Shown here piece after piece: positions 24,966-35,100 of a stretch of 64,000 bases of DNA. Position 1 is the first letter of the stretch. Each line of letters starts with the position of its first letter. Both the position numbers and the translations under genes were made by a program. Origin of the DNA: Durusdinium trenchii (taxonomy: Eukaryota > Sar > Dinophyceae > Suessiales > Symbiodiniaceae). The notes below the pieces were generated by a model that ran no database searches, had not been told where the DNA came from, and was given only the letters and a program-made list of their open reading frames with translations. The stretch covers positions 1,031,445 through 1,095,444 of the forward strand of contig CAXAMN010021573.1 in assembly GCA_963970005.1 (NCBI GenBank), in the 5' to 3' direction.

Positions 24966-27719
24966 GAGACCAGGCGACACCAGATCCGGTTTTGGAAGTG
25001 GTTGGGATGGTGCCAGAAGGGTGAGTCCCTACCTGAGGACGTGTAAGACAAACCCCCTTTTCTACGGATCCATTGGCACCTTCTGAGAAGGTGAGCAGGG
25101 AGACTATTTATTATGTAGACTTGGAGGGCCCAGTCTTACCTTCTGAGAAGGTGGATCCCTAGGGCTTAGAGGCTGAGGGGTGTCTATAAACGAACCCGAC
25201 CGTGGGTGCAAAAAGATCCTTCAAAATGGTGAGTATGCTGTTATTGGTTTGGGTCATGTCCTGTTTTCAGGGTACGAGGTCCGGCAGCGGTCCAGGTGTG
25301 TGGATGAGAGTGAGGACCCCCCCAAAAAAAGACATGGTAATTGGTTTTGTTCAGGGGTCTTCTAGATACTTTAATATATGTGGGAACTAGGAGGGACCTG
25401 ACCCCTAATCATGAAGAAGGCAAGTCGTCTTCCCAATGCCCGCTGCCATGCCATGTTCATCAGTGTATACGCTGCATAGAGATTTGTCCAAGCATCTTCT
25501 CCGTTGAGAACAAAAACTCAATGTCACTCTCTGCAGCATGACACTCTCAGCCCTCCACTGCCCACAACTCTCCGGCCAGCATCCGTGTCTGCAGGGCGCG
25601 GCTGGTACGAGGCAAAAAGGAAGACTCTAGCACAAGACAGCGCAACACATAAGGTTCACCAATGTTCACCAACGAAAAACAGAAGGCTCTGTCGCCAAAT
25701 GTGCATGTTCCCCGGCTCAACCAATGGGGCTCTGGTCTTCTTAATTTATCCTAGCATAAAAATAGAGTATGGCGGAGAGTTCCATATCATGCCTATTTCA
25801 GTTACAACTGGGCAAATAATTTGGTTCACGGAACCTATACCAAGAAGGTTGGCTCTGCAAAATAAAAATGAGAAGGTTTGACCCACGATAACAGGCACAA
25901 AGCCAAAGCATATAATTAATACATTATATACCTTATTATACATTATAAAACCAAGGTGCCAAGGACCCAAGGACCAGGATCTTGTTGTGTGCCAGAACCT
26001 GCCAGAACCTGCCACAACTGTGAGCTCTTGTCTTGGAGCTCGCTTCAAGCCGTTAAAGAAACACATGTACATAATTATGCCCTTGATGCATAGCACGCAT
26101 GCGAACGGTGATGCCTAACGTAGTCGCCATCCGCCGCATCTGGATGCATGTAGCATGTTCTGCAGATCTCGGTTAGAAACGAAGGCCAATCAATCTAGGA
26201 CGCTCTGGATCATCTGAATAATTCGTTCAACCTCCCCTCAACAAGCGTCCACTTCATTTGGGAAACCAAACACCAAAGGTTTAGCACGGTGATGCAGGTC
26301 GACTGACTGATTGACTGGGAAGGTATCTCAAGTCCCCCAGAACCGAGAGCAAAGAATACCCTCAAAGTTTTGCCATTGACCTGGGCAAATCCGTTCCTTT
26401 CAGATCCATACGCCGAAGCAACCTGTCATGTTGTTCATTGGACTGTATTTGATTCCCCGACCACCTGATTTGCATGGTGGCATAGTAGTAAGCCACTAAC
26501 TGTTGATTGCTGCAACCATTGAGCTCCAAGGGATGCACATTAAGTAGTGAGTCCGCGTCAAGCAAGTCACAAAACCACAAACCCAACTCCATCTCACTCC
26601 TGAAAACATAGAGTATACCAAGGATATGAAAGGATGTAGCATGGTCTCCTGAATGCCACAACTATATAGTGAATTACAGTGCTTAAAGAGTTCTAGCTTC
26701 TACCTCGCTGGCTGCAATGCCAACACAACAAATTACGGATCACAAATGGCACCAACAAATGTCGAACCTCAAAAGAGCCTTTGTGGTTCTTTGTGCAGGA
26801 ATGTTGACTCCCACTTTTGAACACCTAGAATGGCGGCTTTTGGACCACCAAACAGCCCAGTCTTTTCATGGTATTTTCCCAAACAGAAGACCCGGACCAA
26901 GGCCTGACCATGAGGTGCCTATGCATAATCCCCTTAAAGAGGTGGTTCGGGGTGTCCAAAAACCACCCAAGTCCCGTGGGCTTTTTGGGACGCAACTCCC
27001 GGCCGTTCCCGGCGGAGCTCGCCTGGTCCCCCGTGTTCACCGATGGTAAAGACCTCCGCGACGAGTATCGACGAGCGTGACCGGTTACCGCGCACGTATC
27101 GACGGGATGGTTCTCGGATTTGACGGTCGCGCACGAGTTCGTACCTTGGACAAAAACATGGTCACATCACATCGAAATGAAACGACGAGCCGCAAAAACA
27201 GGTGCGACTGCACGAAAATGTGGGATGAAACCAAGGGAACGGCGGTGGAGATGTGGAAGAAAGACACTATAAATGCCCTTTTGGGAGTGGATGATGATGG
27301 TTAGGTTGCAGGCCTTTCTCACAAACAATATAATCCATATCATATTTGATCATGTTTTACCCACTTGTACTGGAAATGTGAATTTGTCCTAGCCCCTACC
27401 CCCTTTCAAAAGATTGCTTGGGGGTTCCAGCAAGGACCTGGTCGTACCATCCGGCCGGTTCCGAAGAGTGGTTTGCCCATCACATGAAACACGGTCGAAG
27501 AGCATCCCCATCTTTTCTCTTCCGTTGGCCCGTTCCAAGCACGTCTCTGGCTTCTGATCGTCATCTCACGGCACCAAATGGTGGGTCAAAACCTCGGGAA
27601 GACATCCCTTATAGAGGAATCTGCTCATGTTCAGTGGTCAACCATTGACCCACAGTTAGTTTTGGCCGACTTCCAGATGAAGGTCAGAGCCTAGTTCTCA
27701 AGCCAACACCGGGGTCCCC

Positions 27720-27865
27720 TGCTTTCCTGCATGGATCTTGTAAGGACCAATGAGGTGCCCCGTGAGGTTCTTGATCACCTGCGACACGAAGCCTGCCTGC
27801 CTCTGGTGTTGGATGCACCGATCCAGGATGAAGAGGCGGATGAACACAAAGCTGATCAGCTGATC
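27720..27865 (-). CDS. Exon-like segment, function unknown
   Basis: A minus frame reads QLISFVFIRLFILDRCIQHQ then RQAGFVSQVIKNLTGHLIG. It has a hydrophobic start and helical remainder and is GC-richer than its flanks. It may belong with the segment at 28,070-28,180, but splice phases could not be fixed. Confidence 0.3.
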
Positions 27866-28069
27866 AGTGACAAAATGTAGGGTTACTATACGCTCTGACT
27901 TTCGAAAGAATGACACATTGTAATGTAGTGTTGGGAAAATAGGAGAACACGATCCCGCCAGTGTCAAATACGCACGTGCCGTCGCTTGGAGTTGGTGGCG
28001 GAATGATTGAAGTGAGTCTTTGCTCAAAGAATTGTATTGTAAGAATCATTATCATTGTCCAGAATACCG

Positions 28070-28180
28070 TGGATGGGCAGGAACTCCCGGTACTTGGATA
28101 CGTAGGTGAATGGCACGACTTCCAAGAGGACATGCAAATGCAAAAAATGATAGACAATGTATTGCTCCTTGTGGTCATCG
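28070..28180 (-). CDS. Exon-like segment, function unknown
   Basis: A minus frame reads VLLEVVPFTYVSKYREFLPI then HG, ending at a GTATTC donor-like site at about 28,069. Composition is protein-like. Possibly the exon preceding 27,720-27,865 of the same gene. Confidence 0.3.
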
Positions 28181-28937
28181 GAAAGACAAGATTTTGCAAT
28201 AGTAAACAACATACACGTCTTTGCAGAATCTAAACCCACCATCTCCCAGCAAGAGTTTCCCACCCTCTGTCGACAAAAATGCACGACCAAACATCCAAAA
28301 GCAACCCGGCTTGATGCCACCTTCACCGGCAAGACCTTTCCGTCCGGTCTATGTACCTGGTCGGTGCCAGGGCAGTGAAAGCATGCAGCTCTCCAGCTTC
28401 TGATCCGTGTGTCACCCATCTCCTGGTCCCTAGCCTTCCAAGACTCCAAGACCATTTAAAGAGCTTGGTTGACCTGGCACAGTCTAAAATCCTTAGCAAA
28501 ACAAGGTTTCTTCGGTATAACATAACATCAAATCGACAGTGCAAATGTTTTGTTTTAGTTCTACCAGCTGCTACCTCAGCTACAATGAACCTTTCCTACG
28601 ATTGATGCTTCAAGGGCTGCTTGGAAGTCAAAGTATATATTTTGCACTGGCTGGTTCCATAAATATGCGTCTTGGCTCTGAGCATGTCTGATTCGCAGGC
28701 CTGCAGAACAAGGGCTGGCTCCTGCAGTTACCTGATTACTTGTAACATCTTGCAACTCATTGCTTATCTGAACCCCAAAAATCACTAAAGGTCTTCCATG
28801 GTCTTCCTGATTTCACATGTCCCACCTTTCCCCCACATTCACTCGGAATGCTCCGATGCCCCTGCCCTCAAACTCTTCGGGCTGTTTACACCACTGGTGT
28901 GGCGCTTTTGAGGTCTTTCCCTCCCTTTTTCTTCCGA

Positions 28938-29027
28938 CCCTAGGGCTCCAACCATATCCTCAGAAGGTGGTTAGGCCCCCCAAACCCACCCCAACCACCT
29001 TCTGAGGATATGGTTGGAGCCCTAGGG
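28938..29027. repeat. Small hairpin repeat, family A, perfect 35-bp arms
   Basis: Bases 28,938-28,972 begin CCCTAGGGCTCCAACCATAT and are an exact inverted copy of 28,993-29,027. The 20-base loop is C-rich. Related sequences occur near 3,200, 21,134, 23,427 and 25,068, so this is a dispersed family. Confidence 0.95.
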
Positions 29028-29029
29028 CG

Positions 29030-29170
29030 ATGTTCTTCCAACTGCGCTGAATGGCGCCGCGCCTCGGCCGCTTCCATGACCTCCTGGATACATCGGCTCA
29101 CGTGGCTGATCCGCACATCGTGGCCTGCCTGCCTGATCCGCGGATCCGGCTGGAACAGGAGAGATTTCAT
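29030..29170 (-). CDS. Exon-like segment, function unknown
   Basis: A minus frame reads GHDVRISHVSRCIQEVMEAA then EARRHSAQLEEH, a strongly helical and charged pattern. The block is GC-rich compared with its flanks. No family was recognised. Confidence 0.3.
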
Positions 29171-32003
29171 AGGGTATCTCATGGTATCGCATATCTGCCA
29201 GACTGCAAGAGGTGCAAGTTTTGTTGGACCCAGAACCAGAACCAAAAGGAGCCTCCCAAACCAATGCTTCGTTTTCAGAGGCCACCGCTGGTGGGCTTAA
29301 GGCACCTTGAGGGAGGAGGTATGTAAGTCTCTCCTGGGAGCTCTTGGGAAATAGCAGGGCAAGTACCCGCGTATACAGGTGCCTGGACACTCAATTCATC
29401 TACAAAGCAATGGCCTTCCAGGGCCTAGCTTCCCAGCACAGGATCTGCACTCCCGATACATTCCAAAACCGAGCCATTCAGGGATGTACGTCCTTTCAAC
29501 TTCTTCAAGTCACGACTATTCCGACTATTCTGTTCATGACCTGGTAGGGTGGGTGGGGTAGTACCTGGATGATCCAAATCCCTTGGAGATGAAGACGTCT
29601 CTGTCTCTTATGATCTTTGTGTTCTTTCCCATTTGAACTGCTTCAATTGTTTACCTGCTTTAGTTTTCCACCAGGGTCTGCATGTTTAGAACATGAAGCT
29701 TCCAGAGCTAGTTGTTGGAGGCTCCGAACTGTCACCCCCATTCCCGTGTGGTCTCGGTTGTCGTTGCCTGATGCCCTCTTCTGTTGCTTCCTGCACCGCT
29801 CGCATAAGCCTCAGTGCTGGACCATCCGCTTGAGCGAAGGAAGCGACACATGGGACTCCCATCTTTTGCCGATGAGTCGGGGTTTTGGGGGGTCATTGTA
29901 GGCATATATTCCATACATGGAGTGTATGGGATCAGCGCAGTGCTGCAGTGAGACGCTACAGTGAGACGACGAACGCCAACAGAGCTCGAGCGCCATCCGT
30001 CACGAGTCAAAACAAAGCTGAACCATCTTGTCTGGGTGTCCAATGGACTACTCTACACTAGCTACTTGGGAATCTCCATGCGCACCCGTTGGATGGTCCT
30101 GACATACATGTCTTTAGGTTCAGTTTATACATCCTATTTAGGGGCGCTGACTGCTTGATCTGGACACGTGATTTGCTGAGTCTGCAATCTGAGGACGCCA
30201 AATTGGTGCATGAATATAGATTTTTTCTCCTAAGCCACTGGGGACGAGGACAAAAAGATTCCCGTGGACCCAAAAGGTTCCGTGAACTTTTTCAAGGTGA
30301 CACGACGGGACTCCCGGCTCATCGTGCATGGGATCAAAAGACATCGAGAAGGCGCAATCCAAGATGTGGCCCTCCACCTGAATCCATGGCGACGGCGTAA
30401 GCTCGGACGCCGAGGTACGCTAGGCTTGGCTCGGCTTAGGCAGTCACCAATCGTTTGGACCGGACTGGCCAGAGCTTTGGGAATTATATACAATGGATCC
30501 ATCCTCTTTTTAGCCGCCCATTCCGGGGAATCACAATACTTAAATGAAAACACATATGTGTTTGCACCGCCCAGAATGGGTGAATTTTCAATGCTCAGTT
30601 GCTGGAACGATCATATGCCCTCAAATTTTGTCAAACAAACAACTGAAAACACCATGCAAACATACAAGCATACAGAAACAAAAACAAACAACTCCACCAG
30701 CACCCTCCAACAGGCTGTCAGTTGAGGGTTGTTGGACCCTGTCCCAGGTCGAACCATTGGCGACCAGTTGATGTTATCCCTGATGGCAGAACATCCATCC
30801 CCCGGGGCTCCAAACGTGAACGCCGAAGTCAATCTTCAGCAAATCGGCCTACAAAAACCGCCGATGTGAGCGCTGCTTTTCTCAACTTTTGGGGGAGGTG
30901 TCAAAACACACAGTAGATGAGTGATGATGAGTAGATCGGTAATCTTAAATTCATGGATGATTGGATGGTAAAGCCTGGTAGATGGTTGAATGGTTAAATG
31001 GTTGGATGAATGGTCAATTCCAACGATCAACCCGAATTCTGCGCGGTGAGGAGGCTCGCCAGCTCTGCGGAACCGGACGGGAGTCCAGTCCGTGAAGTCA
31101 AAGCGTCTGAGCATGTCTGTGGGTAGAGGAAGCTATACTATAGGAACAAGGACGCTTTTTTGGGGCTCCTGGCCTTACTACTAACAAGAAGCTATTAGTG
31201 ACAAGGATTAGAATCAAAAAGTAGAATTAGTATTCAATTAGAATTGAATTAGAATATGTTAGAATTGCTTTCTTGTTCACTGGGCGACTTTTGTGCCTCC
31301 TCAACGCTCCTCAACGACAACTGGACGGCCAACTGAACAGGGATCGCCAAACAGAACCAATGGGGCCGGCTTTGTTTGAGGGGAATTCTGGAAGCCCCAG
31401 CCCTTGGAAAAACAAATAACAATTATTGTGAGTCAATGGATGTCAATGGCAACTGTGGCCGCCCAACCCCCAATGGTTTTATAAACGACTCATGCTACGC
31501 ATCCTGTGACACCATGGCCCAAGAAGTTCGACTCATGACCTGCATACCCAATGGCCATCGACACCTCCAATGGCCTTTCGTCCCTTTTCTGGCATCCACG
31601 CTATTTCGCTCCATCCGGGCACCCCGAGCTGGTCTCAAATATCTGGCCGGGTCGCAGGGGTTCACCGTGTCGTGTGCGGCCTAAGGCGCTCGGAAGCTGC
31701 ATTGAAGGTCATCTGACGTTCAGCTAGGTCACCTAGATCTTGGAGGTGAGGAAGGGCCCATGTTTCACTAGCTCACTTGGCGGCTAAATACCACCCCTTT
31801 GCAATTGGATGAGATATGATGTTCAGGGAGCGAGACGCAAGAGGACATGGAACTCAAGGCTTCCGACCTGCTGGACCTTTAGAAATGGACCTGAAATAGG
31901 GAGGCCGTGGACCAAAAGACCTTTCAACCCATGGAATTGGGGATCCCCCTAAAATGAAATGCACACCCATATCAAATACACACCCATGAAATACACACCA
32001 ATT
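29171..32003. other. Gene-poor stretch before the copia element
   Basis: Contains a plus-strand exon-like stretch at about 30,255-30,400 (frame VDPKGSVNFFKVTRRDSRL), although the minus strand there is open too; a family B hairpin copy at about 30,022-30,108; TGGATGG/TTGAATGG-rich sequence at 30,955-31,015; and an ATTAGAATT-rich run at 31,210-31,262. Just before the element, GAAATACACACC occurs as a short direct repeat. Confidence 0.35.
30022..30108. repeat. Small hairpin repeat, family B, copy 4
   Basis: Inverted orientation relative to copy 3: GTGTCCAATGGA near the left and the complement of TGTCAGGACCATCCAACGGG at the right. More diverged than copy 3. Confidence 0.5.
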
Positions 32004-32008
32004 GTTTC
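32004..32008. repeat. Target-site duplication, left (GTTTC)
   Basis: GTTTC immediately precedes the 5' LTR and recurs at 40,724-40,728 directly after the 3' LTR. Five bases is the usual duplication for Ty1/copia integrases. Confidence 0.85.
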
Positions 32009-32116
32009 TCCAGAAGCACCAAATCGAGAAGTGTACCAAGTCAGGTCATGCAACTTAGAGGCCAATGGAGCCCTTTTGTTCGAGCGGCGACAAAAGCGGT
32101 CGCCGAGGGTTTTGCG
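32009..32116 (+). repeat. 5' LTR (108 bp)
   Basis: Identical base for base to 40,616-40,723. It begins TCCAGAAGCACC and ends GGGTTTTGCG. The first ATG of the polyprotein (32,048) lies inside it, 39 bases from its start. It is far shorter than common copia LTRs. Confidence 0.92.
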
Positions 32117-35100
32117 GGTTATGAGCCCAAAAGCGTTGTTGGGGTAGGAAGACCACCCAACATCGCTGCGCGAGCGAGTTGGTTGTTGGCCGCCATGCCG
32201 CGCGAGCGGAGCAGCGGGCCAGCTGGCGAGTCCCCGGAAGGGGAATCTTCCATGGAGTCCGCGAAGGAGGAGGGCGGCACCTTGGCTTTGGAAGATGTTC
32301 CCAGGGACCTGGGAACGATGGTGGTCGCCTCAAGGGAGATGGTCCCGGTGGGGCAGCCGGTCTCGTATGGCCCGCAGAGGCGGGAGGAGTCTCGGAAGAA
32401 GGATGGAAAAGGGTGTGGTGGGGTGGTTGCCCCACTGGTAAATCCCTTCTGGTCCCAGACGATGAAGGACGAGGCAATGCTCCGGGCGATGAGACCTACA
32501 TCTCTGCCTCAGAGTTCGGCACCATCCATGGGGGAGACGACCAACGACGACTCGGTGGGCATGGAGCTCAAAGAGGTGATGAAGGCCGTGATGGCCCAGA
32601 ATTCGATGCTCAAAAGGGAGCTGGCTGACCTGAAGAAGAGGATTGAGGACTCCAATAAGGAGAAGGATCGGGGTTTCAAGGAGGCGGATCGACCGAGACC
32701 TCCATCGTCGACCCCTCCACCGAGTCCGCCGACAGGTCCACCACCCACCACTCCGGAGGCTGAAAGGAAGGTGGGCACAACTACCCTGGGAGCGATTCCA
32801 GAGTTTCCTGGAGATGGATATGGAGGACTACAGCATGCGGTTCATCGACCTTCGGGAGAACTTCATGAAGTTGGACGTGGACCTCCTCCGGTACCAGAAT
32901 CGTGGCTGGGTGCCATTCAAGCGGGAGTTCTTGGAGGGCAGGGTCGCGGATTTGAGAACAGGGAGGGATTTGCAACTCCACATCACGGAACCCAAGGAGG
33001 GCTAGGACCGGGTCGTGGAGGACTTCCGGACTGCGCCGTGAAGAATGGGGACCTGAGCAAGGGTTCGCCGTTGGAGCAAGCTGCCCAGTCGGTGTTGAGA
33101 CAGTTGGGGACAGGAGCTTCCGATGGTGGCTGGGGAGAATCCATTCGTTCGGTGGAGCTGCCGCCCCTACCGGAGATGAGAGAAGGGGAGCTTGGGTCGC
33201 TGGTGTTGGGAGATTGGATTCAACTCATCTCCCCAACTATGAGGGATTTGAGCGCCACTTCATGGAAATGGTGGGAGGAAGTCCTGCAGTTGGCCATGGC
33301 GGCTTACAGGGAATGGCTGAGAGCTGAGCCAGTCCAGCGGCTTCACATCAAGACACAAGTGCCGGCAGAGTGTGGTACAGTGTGGAGCAGGCTGGAGCAG
33401 AGGGGACAGCTTATGTTGCTGAATGCCGTGCCGAACTCCATTCGAGCAGAGACACTGGCGAACAGGGCTTCAAGTTCGGTGGACGTGCTGTATGCTCTGT
33501 TCAGGAGGTATCAGCCAGGAGGACTGGCTGAGAGATCCAGGCTTCTGCGCCAGCTGGTGGAGCCGAAAACACCACAGGGACTCAATGAGACGGTGGAACT
33601 CCTCAGGGGATGGCGGAGAAGTCTTCGACGAGCTCAGGAACTTGAGATTGCGACCCCGGATTCGACTTTGCTTCTGGGGGCTTTGGGCAAGATGTCTGAA
33701 CAAATTGTCAAGGCATCGAACCAGGCAGCATTCCGGACCTCTGCTACTAGGGCGGCGCTGGGGGTGGACGTGACTCCTACGCTGGAATCCGTGCTGAACT
33801 TCGCGGATATGCTGACAGCTGAGGCAGAGGCACTGGCCATCAGCGAAATCCAGCCCCAGAATGAGGTCAAGTCCAACCCCCCGACCACCAAGGTCAAGGC
33901 AATGTCCACGGTCTTTGAGGAGAAGCCGGAAAAAGGGGCTGGAAAGTCCAAGGGCGATGGCAAGCAGGAAGAAAGAGTTTGCCGGTTCTGGGGGTCTGAA
34001 GACGGCTGCCGGAAGGGGCAAGATTGCCGGTTCAAGCATGAATGGGGAAGCCTGGAGAAGAAAGGTCGGTGCTTTGGCTGCTCCTCGACAAAACACACCA
34101 AGAAGGAGTGCCCTGCGACAAGGGTGAAAGGTGATGGAGAAAAGCAGGTGAAGACCGTCAAGAAGGAGACTGAGAAGGGTGGTGGGGCCAAGAAGAACGA
34201 GCGGGAGCCCGTGATCGAGAACCAGGCGCCCTCGGTTGAGGAGATGGTGGATGAGAAGAGAGTGGAAAAGCCGGCAGCTAGTTCTGGAGAAGTTCAAGCA
34301 TTGTTGTCGGAGGCCACTACTCTCTTGAAGAGCTTGAGACCGGCTGGGGATGGTAGGGCTTCCTTGAAGGCGGTCAAGCTGAGTAGTCTGGAGGTGAAGA
34401 CCACAGATCGGGCCCTCCTCGATGGAGGAGCAACCCACTGCCTCAGGAAGGCGGAGTCGGAGGAAGAATGGATGAGGGCCCAAGAGGTCCGAGTGGAGCT
34501 TGCGGAGGGATCGGTGGTGTTGAGGCAGCTTCCTTGGACGAAGACCCTTCTCACACAGAACGATGTCCAGACCATCGTGCCGCTTGGCGTCTTGATCTCG
34601 CTTGGCTATGAGGCCTATTGGGAGAAGGAGCGCTTCACGCTGACGGACCCGAGTGGCGCACTGCTGGATGTCGCGATCGAAGGCATGTGCCCTACGGTCG
34701 GGGAAGGCTTGGGAAGAGAGCTCATCGCAGAGATAGAGAGGAGTATGGTTCGGGAGAGAGCCAGGTTGGCAGTGCTGAACGGAGAGGAGAACCAGAGTGA
34801 TCTTGAGCTGGGGGAGATTCACCATCTCAAGGAGCTCCGAGAGCTGTTCCCAGAAGTCCCGCTTCGCCTGCTGGTGAGGATCCTGCCGAAGGTCGGATGG
34901 AGGGGGGAGTCGATCCCTTGGAACCGACATGAGCGGAGACGTGTCCGCAAGGCTCGTGAGGTGGTGGTGCATCTCTTTAGTGGAGACACCAAGAAATATT
35001 GGCAGAGGGAGCTCGAGTCGGAAGGCAGGGCAGTTCTATGTGTGGACACGGTGATCGATCCCGGCATGAACATCCTCCGGGACGACGTCTTTGCCTACTT

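Larger units (their letters stand above)
22004..28937. other. Gene-poor stretch
   Basis: GC-rich patches at 22,330-22,490 and 22,760-22,960 are open on more than one frame without recognised motifs. Hairpin-repeat relatives occur at 23,427-23,492 (two CCCTAGGG ends) and around 25,068-25,160 (ACCTTCTGAGAAGGTG). Three exon-like segments are listed separately. Confidence 0.35.

Noticed and set aside
33470..34972. 500-residue open frame on the minus strand opposite the copia gene
   Set aside because: It is the antisense shadow of a GC-rich coding region. The plus strand has all the domain motifs.
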